Shown piece after piece: positions 52,603 to 58,989 of a stretch of DNA of 59,897 bases. Source of the stretch: JBBRSL01 sp038245435 (GTDB taxonomy: Bacteria > Patescibacteriota > Saccharimonadia > Saccharimonadales > CAIOMD01). Below the pieces are notes generated by a model. That model searched no databases, had not been told where the DNA came from, and saw only the letters and a list, made by a program, of their open reading frames with translations. The position numbers were made by a program, and so were the translations under genes. The stretch spans positions 1 through 59,897 of the forward strand of contig JBBRSL010000001.1 of assembly GCA_038245435.1 (NCBI GenBank), written 5' to 3'. How positions within the stretch are numbered: position 1 is the first letter of the stretch; each line of letters opens with the position of its first letter.

Positions 52603-52686
52603 ACAGAACTTGGGAATAGGGCTCAGGTAATGGGTAATGGGGTTCGCCCCAGTTCCTAGTTCCCAACCACTAACCCCTAAATTCAA
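52603..52686. repeat. Heptamer-periodic repeat E
   Basis: Twelve 7-mers, 5 nt past the ssb stop and ending 9 nt before the rpsR binding site. The left arm is G-rich (TTGGGAA, TGGGTAA), the right arm C-rich (GTTCCTA, GTTCCCA, ACCACTA). At the centre GGGG-TTCG-CCCC forms a stable UUCG-capped stem. Confidence 0.8.
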
Positions 52687-52704
52687 CAAAGGAGAATTTA
52701 AACT

Positions 52705-52911
52705 ATGGCTAAGAACAATCGAAAACCAGTAACCGGAACCGTTTATTTTGACTACAAAGATGTCAAAACCCTACAACGTTTCGTAAACCAATTTGGGCAA
52801 ATCGAAGTACGCAAGCGTACCGGTTTAACCGAAATGCAACAACGTCGTCTTGCAAAAGCTATCAAGCGCGCTCGACACATTGCATTACTTCCATTTATTG
52901 CATCAAACTAA
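52705..52911 (+). CDS. rpsR: 30S ribosomal protein S18
   Basis: A 68-residue S18. VYFDYKDVKTLQRFVNQFGQ, then TGLTEMQQRRLAKAIKRARH are family blocks, ending with the usual IALLPF. Partner of S6 in the 30S platform. Flanked on both sides by heptamer repeats E and F. Confidence 0.95.
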   Translation: MAKNNRKPVTGTVYFDYKDVKTLQRFVNQFGQIEVRKRTGLTEMQQRRLAKAIKRARHIALLPFIASN

Positions 52912-52912
52912 A

Positions 52913-52982
52913 CATTTGAATAACGAATATTGAAGAACGAATAATGACGTTCATTATTCAATCTTCAATATTCTAAATTTCA
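52913..52982. repeat. Heptamer-periodic repeat F
   Basis: Ten 7-mers, 1 nt past the rpsR stop. Arms of 24 nt (52924-52947 and its near-complement to 52974) carry ATATTGA, ATAATGA against TCATTAT, TCAATAT, with three mismatched positions. The most regular hairpin of the family. Confidence 0.85.
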
Positions 52983-52996
52983 AAGGAAATTTAATT

Positions 52997-53563
52997 ATGG
53001 CATTTGGCATAACAGATTTAAAAAAAGGCACTGTCTTTCAACTCGAAGGACACCCCTATAAAGTGCTCGAATACGGCCAAAAAGTTATGGGCCGTGGCGG
53101 TTCAATTGTGAACGTTCGCATTAAAAGTGTTATCGACGGTAAGGTGCTTTCAAAAACGTTTAAAGGCAACGAATCTATCGAACCAGCAGAAGTTGGCTAT
53201 CAAAACGTGCAGTATCTGTATAAGGATGCTGATAAGTTTTATTTTATGGATAACGATAGCTATGAGCAGATAGAAGTAAGTACCGAAATGATTGATGAAG
53301 GTGCCGGCTACTTAAAAGAGGGTGATAACGTAAAAGCTCAAAACTTTGACGGCCAGATTATTAATATCGAACTACCTAAGAATGTGTATCTCGAAGTCAC
53401 CTATACCGAAAGCGTTACGAAAGGTGATACAACCAGCAGTGTGCAAAAAGATGCCACGCTCGAAACAGGCATCACTATTAAAGTTCCGTCATTTATTAAG
53501 CAGGGCGACATTGTGTCTGTCGATACTGAAACTGGCGCATACCGCGAGCGCAAAAAAGACTAG
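52997..53563 (+). CDS. efp: Translation elongation factor P
   Basis: A 188-residue EF-P. The KOW-like first domain is ITDLKKGTVFQLEGHPYKV, with Lys in the loop YGQKVMGRGGSIVN at the position of the modified tip residue. Two OB domains follow (LPKNVYLEVTYTESVTKGDT; IKVPSFIKQGDIVSVDTETG). It relieves ribosome stalling at proline runs. Confidence 0.95.
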   Translation: MAFGITDLKKGTVFQLEGHPYKVLEYGQKVMGRGGSIVNVRIKSVIDGKVLSKTFKGNESIEPAEVGYQNVQYLYKDADKFYFMDNDSYEQIEVSTEMIDEGAGYLKEGDNVKAQNFDGQIINIELPKNVYLEVTYTESVTKGDTTSSVQKDATLETGITIKVPSFIKQGDIVSVDTETGAYRERKKD

Positions 53564-53639
53564 AAAATCTGCGCAAAACGGGTGTACACTATTTAGCAGA
53601 TAGCACCAATATACATAATTTAAACAAAAGGATATAACC

Positions 53640-53789
53640 ATGACATTTGGCGAACAAAGAGTATTTAGTGTTACTGATGAATTAGAGCTTGGAACAGACG
53701 TTGTAGCTGCAATTGAATCACAAGATGCTATGGAGCGATTCCAGGCTGTTGCTGAAGCGGCCGGCGACCTGGCTATTCGCGCAGCTTAA
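53640..53789 (+). CDS. 49-residue microprotein between efp and tlyA
   Basis: An open frame, MTFGEQRVFSVTDELELGTD and onward, with AAAAGGATA just before the ATG and 7 nt from the tlyA start. The sequence is acidic and helical, ending AGDLAIRAA. It is not an XseB, which sometimes neighbours tlyA. Spacing and a binding site support it; function unknown. Confidence 0.6.
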   Translation: MTFGEQRVFSVTDELELGTDVVAAIESQDAMERFQAVAEAAGDLAIRAA

Positions 53790-53796
53790 GAGGTTT

Positions 53797-54582
53797 ATGC
53801 AAAAATTACGGCTAGACTATTTTGTAAATAAAATTGGGCTCGCCGAAACACGCAGTCAAGCTGAAAACTATATAAAACTTGGCTATATTACCGTTGATGG
53901 CCAAGTTGTTACAAAACCTGGTTATTTTGTGCGCTCTGATGCTCAAATACGTAATATTCAAAGCCAAAAGTACGTGGGCAGGGCAGGCTTAAAGCTGGCG
54001 AGTGTTGCAGAGGCGCTCAAGCTCAAGCTCAAGTTTAAAGGTAAAATAGTGCTTGATGTCGGCAGTAGTACTGGTGGTTTTACCGATTATGCGCTGCAAA
54101 ATGGGGCTACAAAAGTTTTTGCAGTTGATGTAGGCACAAATCAGCTGCACCCAAGCTTGCACGGTAATCCAAAGATAGAACTTCATGAAAAAACCAACAT
54201 CTTAGATGTTGGGAGTTTGGAGTTAGGAGCTAGAACCGATAAGCGCCAACTCCCAACTCTGAGCTCCCAAATTCTAATTCCTGTGCCCGATATCATTGTT
54301 ATCGATGTGAGCTTTGTGAGCTTACGAGAATTATTACCCCATATTGCAAGCTTAAGTGGGCCAAAAACACTGATTGTTGCCATGGTTAAGCCACAATTTG
54401 AGGCTGGAGCGGCCACTAAACACAAGGGCGTGATTAAAAATGATTCGGTGCGCCGCGATATTATGAAAGATTTTGAACTGTGGGCTAAGCAACACTTTAC
54501 GATCCTGGATAAAGCCGATTCAGACGTAACTGGTGCCAAAGGTAACCGCGAGCGCTTTTACCTCTTAAAAATTATAAAGTAA
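53797..54582 (+). CDS. tlyA: TlyA-type rRNA 2'-O-methyltransferase with an in-frame repeat insertion
   Basis: A 261-residue protein starting at MQKLRLDYF (ATG 53797, TAAGAGG upstream). The S4 domain (1-60) has YFVNKIGLAETRSQAENYI; the FtsJ-type SAM domain has VLDVGSSTGGFTDYAL and IIVIDVSFVSLRELLP. Between HEKTNI and VPDIIVIDVSF, most TlyA have about 5-10 residues; here about 26 extra residues (~136-161) are encoded by heptamer repeat G. The rest of the catalytic domain looks intact. Confidence 0.93.
   Translation: MQKLRLDYFVNKIGLAETRSQAENYIKLGYITVDGQVVTKPGYFVRSDAQIRNIQSQKYVGRAGLKLASVAEALKLKLKFKGKIVLDVGSSTGGFTDYALQNGATKVFAVDVGTNQLHPSLHGNPKIELHEKTNILDVGSLELGARTDKRQLPTLSSQILIPVPDIIVIDVSFVSLRELLPHIASLSGPKTLIVAMVKPQFEAGAATKHKGVIKNDSVRRDIMKDFELWAKQHFTILDKADSDVTGAKGNRERFYLLKIIK
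54203..54279. repeat. Heptamer-periodic repeat G inside tlyA
   Basis: Eleven 7-mers inside the tlyA coding frame. The left arm has TAGATGT, TGGGAGT, TTGGAGT, TAGGAGC; the right arm has GCCAACT, CCCAACT, CTGAGCT, CCCAAAT, an inverted counterpart. TAGAACC at the centre also occurs in repeat A. The frame stays open across it. Confidence 0.8.
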
Positions 54583-54585
54583 GAC

Positions 54586-54614
54586 TTTACAAAAATTGGC
54601 AAAAGTGTTATAAT
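54586..54614 (+). promoter_or_regulatory. Promoter of GC-rich unit 2
   Basis: TTTACA (54586-54591), 17-bp spacer, perfect TATAAT (54609-54614), directly after the tlyA stop. Transcription from near 54621 gives a leader of about 100 nt. Confidence 0.8.
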
Positions 54615-54620
54615 TCGCCC

Positions 54621-54719
54621 AAGTTCTGTGGTCTAAGTGCCCTCGCAATCCAGCGTTGACCTACCATAAACAGAACCTTTCCAATTCGCTCTACAACAGA
54701 TCCCTAGAAGGGGGACATT
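54621..54719 (+). promoter_or_regulatory. Structured leader of GC-rich unit 2
   Basis: GTTCTG (54623-54628) pairs perfectly with CAGAAC (54671-54676), and inside it GGTC with GACC. Nearer the start, TCCC (54701-54704) can pair with GGGA in the G-rich ribosome-binding site, so the binding site could be masked. No known riboswitch recognised. Confidence 0.45.
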
Positions 54720-56234
54720 GTGAACCGTTTCACCAAAAGGGTGGTAGTGGGCCTTGTGTTCGCTGCGCTCTTGTTTGGGTCTGGTGCAGCTTTGGCTGCT
54801 CCGGTTCAGGCTGCGACGTACGACCCGTCATTCGTGACGGCTAGCTACAGCAACCCTGTGTGTCTAAGCGGGGTACTCGACAACGACTCGACCGTCACGA
54901 GCTTCAACGCTCCTGGCGGGTTCGAGTCCATCACGTTCAGTCTTGACGGTGTAGCTCTCCCGGGCTACCCGTACGCACTCGCCACGGGTACGGAAGTTCG
55001 TTTCGACGATGTTGTCCCTGCCAATACGCTTGTGGGCAACCACACGCTGACGGTCGACAACTTCGGGTTCACGCTGGCGACCTACCCGTTCACGCTCGCT
55101 GAGCCCTGTGTGGCGGTCAGCCCGTCTGACTTCACGGCCAACCTCGACACTCAGTTCACTAGTCCTGACGGTTCGTTCGGACAGGTCCTTGAGCTCGGTA
55201 ACTTCAGTGAGGCCTCGCGCCAAGCTGTAGTCTGGGTGAACGATGTCCTGGTCTGGGCGCCTGTCTTGGCGGTGGGAGACTTCCCGACGTTCAAGCTGTC
55301 CATCCCGACCTGTCAGGCTTACAGCGTGAAGGTGAGTTTCGGGTTCCCCGATCTCGCTCTCGACACTGCTCAGCCCGCCTACGGGTGCAACACAGTCGAC
55401 GCCGCGAACTTCGTGGTTACGCCGAAGTCACCGGTTTGCTCAGTAGCCGTTCCGACACAGGAAACCTCCGTCACAAGTGCAGACCCTGTCTCTCGCTTTG
55501 TGAAGGTGACCTACGGCAACGGCGGTTACGAGTACACCGCATCTGGCACGATGGCGCAAGGTGAGATGCGTTCGTTCGTGGGGCAACTCCCCCCGGGCGA
55601 GGCGTATCGCATCTTCGTCTACGTTGATGACGAGCTTGTGTATAACCAGCTCCAGCCAGCGTTCAGTTGCGGCACGCCTCCAGTGCGACTGACTGGTCCG
55701 AGTATCTCGGGCAGGGCACAGGTTGGGTACGTCCTGACCTGCAACGTGTCGTACTCCGGTACGGCTCCGGTCATGGCTGCGTACAGGTGGTACCTCAACG
55801 GTGTGTTGACGGCGGGTTCATCCCGCACGCTCACGCTCACCGCTACCCACTACAACAAGCGGCTTGCTTGCGCATCCAGCGCCAGTAACGGCTTCGGTAG
55901 TGCACCATCCGCAACCAGCGCAGCCAGTGCTGTTGTGGTCCTCGGTTCGGCACTCAAGATCGTCGGTACCTACTACCCGAAGGTCACTGGCACAGTCCGG
56001 GTTGGCAAGACGGTCAAGGCGTATGTCGGCAAGTGGACTCCCGCTCCGACAAAGTACTTGTATCAGTGGTACAAGTACAGTGGCGGCAGGTGGGTGGCCA
56101 TCAAGTACGCGACCAAGTACTACTACGTCATTCCTCGGGCTCTGAAGGGCTACAAGATCGCTGTTCGCGTGACGGCTCTTAAGCCGGGCTATGCGAGCGG
56201 CGTTCGACTTTCTGCTGGCGTCCACGTTGGCTGA
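54720..56234 (+). CDS. Secreted Ig-like-domain protein in a GC-rich unit
   Basis: A 504-residue protein with a GTG start, 5 nt after AGAAGGGGG. The signal peptide is classic: MNRFTKRVVVGLVFAALLFG, then an Ala-rich end with likely cleavage after VQA. The mature part has two or three beta-rich N-terminal units with spaced cysteines, then Ig-like repeats in actinobacterial style: ISGRAQVGYVLTC, AYRWYLNG, VGKWTPAPTKYLYQWYKYSG and AVRVTALKPGYASG. It ends without a membrane anchor. Codons are G/C-ending and quite unlike tlyA before or the orphan genes after, which suggests transfer from a high-GC actinobacterium, possibly a host. Adhesion or surface display is likely but unproven. Confidence 0.8.
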   Translation: MNRFTKRVVVGLVFAALLFGSGAALAAPVQAATYDPSFVTASYSNPVCLSGVLDNDSTVTSFNAPGGFESITFSLDGVALPGYPYALATGTEVRFDDVVPANTLVGNHTLTVDNFGFTLATYPFTLAEPCVAVSPSDFTANLDTQFTSPDGSFGQVLELGNFSEASRQAVVWVNDVLVWAPVLAVGDFPTFKLSIPTCQAYSVKVSFGFPDLALDTAQPAYGCNTVDAANFVVTPKSPVCSVAVPTQETSVTSADPVSRFVKVTYGNGGYEYTASGTMAQGEMRSFVGQLPPGEAYRIFVYVDDELVYNQLQPAFSCGTPPVRLTGPSISGRAQVGYVLTCNVSYSGTAPVMAAYRWYLNGVLTAGSSRTLTLTATHYNKRLACASSASNGFGSAPSATSAASAVVVLGSALKIVGTYYPKVTGTVRVGKTVKAYVGKWTPAPTKYLYQWYKYSGGRWVAIKYATKYYYVIPRALKGYKIAVRVTALKPGYASGVRLSAGVHVG

Positions 56235-56260
56235 GTAGTCCTCTGATGTAGAGCGAATGA

Positions 56261-56327
56261 GCCCTAGTGTGGCGCAGAGTGTGGTCTCCGGTAATCCAAC
56301 CGTAGCTCTCTCTGCGCCCACTAGGGC
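56261..56327 (+). other. Long 3' stem of GC-rich unit 2
   Basis: GCCCTAGTG-T-GGCGCAGAG (56261-56279) pairs with CTCTGCGCC-CACTAGGGC (56310-56327), leaving a loop of about 30 nt. It is still GC-rich and belongs to the unit. The terminator follows in host-like sequence. Confidence 0.75.
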
Positions 56328-56349
56328 GCTCCAACTTTTGCATGCAAGC

Positions 56350-56375
56350 CCCCTGATTTAACAGGGGTATTTTTT
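56350..56375 (+). terminator. Terminator of GC-rich unit 2
   Basis: CCCCTG/CAGGGG stem with a 6-nt loop, then TATTTTTTAT. Ends the unit begun at 54621. Confidence 0.85.
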
Positions 56376-56395
56376 ATATCTAAAATTCTTGCTAA

Positions 56396-56424
56396 TTGAC
56401 AAAACGCTCGTAAAGTGCTAGTGT
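56396..56424 (+). promoter_or_regulatory. Promoter of the four-gene orphan cluster
   Basis: TTGACA (56396-56401), 17-bp spacer, TAGTGT (56419-56424) with a TGC extension just before the -10 box. Confidence 0.6.
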
Positions 56425-56459
56425 ATATACAAGGTAATTAAAACAAAAAAAGAGTAACA

Positions 56460-56903
56460 ATGCCACAAGAACAAGTAGCTTCACCAGAACGAATATCATT
56501 AGCAGAGATAACAACTAAGCTAATGGCTGATGTTGAGTCGCACAAAGATACAACTGAAAAAATAGTTACCAAAGAAGCAGATGGAACTTTTACCAGTTTT
56601 AAGCTAGATACAAAAGGGCATTCAATCGAATGCACCCAGCTTGATGATGGCGCAGAGCAGTGGCAAGTTGTCGGTGTTCAAAATGTTTCAATTGGCAAAG
56701 ATGTATGGGATAGATACCCTCATGCTACAACCTATAAAGTCGAAGCAATTGCTCATGACGGTAAAGTTCTGTTGCGCGAAGTGGTAAGTGGCCTTGTTGA
56801 CGGCAGGCCTCATACCGAAAAAATAACTGCCGAAACAGACGAACAACGCTCACCACTCTATGATGTACTTATAGATGCTACCCAAGCACTTAAGGCTAGC
56901 TAA
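56460..56903 (+). CDS. Hypothetical protein, orphan cluster gene 1
   Basis: A 147-residue soluble protein. Acidic; alternating strands (FKLDTKGHSIECTQLDDGAE, then WQVVGVQNVSIGK) suggest a beta-rich fold with end helices. No family recognised. Host-like, AT-leaning codons contrast with the GC-rich gene upstream. Confidence 0.6.
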   Translation: MPQEQVASPERISLAEITTKLMADVESHKDTTEKIVTKEADGTFTSFKLDTKGHSIECTQLDDGAEQWQVVGVQNVSIGKDVWDRYPHATTYKVEAIAHDGKVLLREVVSGLVDGRPHTEKITAETDEQRSPLYDVLIDATQALKAS

Positions 56904-56907
56904 AATT

Positions 56908-57552
56908 ATGAGCCACGAACTACCCCCCAAGCAGCGCGAACAAGCGCTTCAGTTCAATAAATTTATACTTGATAACTATGTACCGGTACTACGGGATATC
57001 GCAAGTGCAGGTAACATTAACCAAGAGTCGACTGATGGTTGCGATAAGTACCTATCGGTTGTACTTGCAAATGGCGACTACTATTCTGTGGGTGTTACTG
57101 ATATCACACAGTATGTACCGGGTAAGGGCGGGCCTCATACTGAAATTGAAATAATGCGTTTACTCGAGCAAGCTGACGGTACTCCGTATGAAACATTGCG
57201 TCAGTATTCATATGATTCTATATTTTCCACAAGAGTAATTACCACCAGGACCGCAAAAGTTGATGAAGATAAACCGGGCAATTCGCTTGGTATTTCATCG
57301 GTGGATGACCCCAAAGAAACATTATTGCTGTTTGGGCAATTTGCTACAATTACCGATACGGGTGATGTAGCCCAGACTTGTGAAATCATTGATGCAGGGC
57401 CGGCAACAGAGCTTTTATACAAGCATGAAAAAGAAAAAGAAAAACTATTTAGAAAAATAGAGCTTCTTAAAAAACACCGTTCCCCAAGACTCAAGAAACC
57501 ACTTCTCGACAGAATTATGGGCGAAAACGGGAACAGCTGGAACTGGAAATAA
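56908..57552 (+). CDS. Hypothetical protein, orphan cluster gene 2
   Basis: A 214-residue soluble protein starting at MSHELPPKQ (ATG 56908), 4 nt after the previous stop; an upstream ATG lies inside gene 1. A beta-rich middle (YLSVVLANGDYYSVGVTDIT) and a basic, helical C-terminus (YKHEKEKEKLFRKIELLKKH). No family recognised. Confidence 0.6.
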   Translation: MSHELPPKQREQALQFNKFILDNYVPVLRDIASAGNINQESTDGCDKYLSVVLANGDYYSVGVTDITQYVPGKGGPHTEIEIMRLLEQADGTPYETLRQYSYDSIFSTRVITTRTAKVDEDKPGNSLGISSVDDPKETLLLFGQFATITDTGDVAQTCEIIDAGPATELLYKHEKEKEKLFRKIELLKKHRSPRLKKPLLDRIMGENGNSWNWK

Positions 57553-57592
57553 TCAGCCTAGTATTTCAATAAATTTACTGCAGAATAAAAGT

Positions 57593-58159
57593 ATGTCGCT
57601 TAATCAACAAAATCCTCTTAATGCACGCACACCAGAAGCAATAGAGTACGATGAGCTACTCGTTCAGTCAGCGCAAAATTTTTTGATTGGGCTTGGCTTG
57701 GTTGCGCAGCATGCACGTAAGCAGGGCTTGGTATTTGAATCGCGCGGCTCTGATGACGATAAGCTTGTATACGTCGCGACACCAGCCGGCAATACTGGCT
57801 TAGTTCGGGTAAGCCATGCACAGAATAGGCTTGGCTACAGCCTATGGTCGCCCGTGAGAGGTGGTATATATAGTCGCAACAACACTGTTTATTATGAAAC
57901 CATTGAAGCAGCCGTTGACGGTTCAAGAATTATTGTAAATCGAAATCCGTACCCTGGCGAAAATACTGTTTTGCCTCGTAGAGTTGAAGTCGATGATATA
58001 TACAAATCACGAATGCTAGAGTTGCTCGTAACAGACATGCAACCTATTGGGCAGCGTGAGTTTTCGCAGCTACTTGAAGTGAATATTAAAAGCGAACGAG
58101 CCGTGCGCGAAAAAAGTGCCGGATCAAAAATGGCGCGTTTTTTTGGCCGTAAAAGATAG
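57593..58159 (+). CDS. Hypothetical protein, orphan cluster gene 3
   Basis: A 188-residue soluble protein. Middle strands GNTGLVRVSHAQNRLGYSLW and GGIYSRNNTVYYETIEAAVD; the tail is basic (KSAGSKMARFFGRKR). No family recognised. Lies 40 nt after gene 2. Confidence 0.6.
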   Translation: MSLNQQNPLNARTPEAIEYDELLVQSAQNFLIGLGLVAQHARKQGLVFESRGSDDDKLVYVATPAGNTGLVRVSHAQNRLGYSLWSPVRGGIYSRNNTVYYETIEAAVDGSRIIVNRNPYPGENTVLPRRVEVDDIYKSRMLELLVTDMQPIGQREFSQLLEVNIKSERAVREKSAGSKMARFFGRKR

Positions 58160-58218
58160 CCATTAGTAGAATCATTTACCACATAGCGCTACAATAGGCG
58201 GTATCTTAAAAGTTACCC

Positions 58219-58845
58219 ATGGATTTTGAATCAAACAGAAATGAATTTGCGCAAGAAACTCTTGCAAGTAATCGGCTGCAGCAAGCAATCGCAGGTGTAT
58301 TTGTTGAATCTGCCGAAAAGCTTGTAACGAACCCTACTATTGAAACGTTTTACCGACGTGGTAAAACTGATAGGCAAGCGGTTTGCCAGTTTGATAACGG
58401 GCTACACTACCTTATTCATTACGAAGAAGAAACCCGCAAACAACAAGTCTTTTATTGGCGTATTAAAATTGAATCACTTGATACCGAACGGTTAACGCAT
58501 CACTATAATTCGCTCATTACCGAAGAAGCAGTCGTGCTTTCAAACCAGGGTTTGCCTCACTTGTTTCGTGATGGGCCTGTTCCGAATGAGAGAATGCAAC
58601 TGCCTTTTTTGTTTCCATATGGTGATATTTCCACAGCCGAATCGCTTGAGGAGCTAAGGCAAGGAATTCAATCGAGTTATGTGTGGCCTTTAGATGCGAC
58701 CAAAAAGTTGCTAAAGCAGCGCAAGGCTGAGGATGAATGGGAGCTGCGAAAAACTGTTTGCCACAGTATAGGCGGCCACGTTTTATTTATGGCAGGTGTT
58801 AAATTTCGGCTTTTCAAAACAAATATGTTTAAAAACGGTAGTTAA
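58219..58845 (+). CDS. Hypothetical protein, orphan cluster gene 4
   Basis: A 208-residue soluble protein. It shares the length range and order (helical start, strand-rich middle such as QFDNGLHYLIHYEEETRKQ) of its neighbours, hinting at distant paralogy that I cannot prove. A TACAAT box at 58191-58196 and a leader of about 20 nt precede it. The last gene before GC-rich unit 3. Confidence 0.6.
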   Translation: MDFESNRNEFAQETLASNRLQQAIAGVFVESAEKLVTNPTIETFYRRGKTDRQAVCQFDNGLHYLIHYEEETRKQQVFYWRIKIESLDTERLTHHYNSLITEEAVVLSNQGLPHLFRDGPVPNERMQLPFLFPYGDISTAESLEELRQGIQSSYVWPLDATKKLLKQRKAEDEWELRKTVCHSIGGHVLFMAGVKFRLFKTNMFKNGS

Positions 58846-58871
58846 AAGCAGAGCTAAACAGTGCTATAAAC

Positions 58872-58900
58872 TTTACATAAAGTATTATTTGTGGTATAAA
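58872..58900 (+). promoter_or_regulatory. Promoter of GC-rich unit 3
   Basis: TTTACA (58872-58877), 17-bp spacer, TATAAA (58895-58900). Same layout as units 1 and 2. Start near 58907. Confidence 0.8.
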
Positions 58901-58907
58901 TAACGAG

Positions 58908-58989
58908 TTACGCTTTGTAAGTGGAGCGTAAAGTACAGAGCACCCGGAAATACCGGGTGTTTGTTTCCATCGGAAGGATGTGAAGCCCC
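58908..58989 (+). promoter_or_regulatory. Leader of GC-rich unit 3: two perfect hairpins and a start-stop codon pair
   Basis: TTACGCT/AGCGTAA (58908-58931) is a perfect 7-bp stem. CACCCGG/CCGGGTG (58941-58959) is a second, followed by TTTGTTT, so it resembles an attenuator. After GGAAGG (58972-58977) comes ATG at 58978 followed at once by TGA, in the same frame as the GTG start at 58990. This minimal ATG-TGA frame could control entry to the gene. Confidence 0.55.

Noticed and set aside
53640..53789. Exonuclease VII small subunit (XseB), often found beside tlyA
   Set aside because: The 49-residue sequence lacks the XseB helical pattern and is too short; kept as an unknown microprotein.
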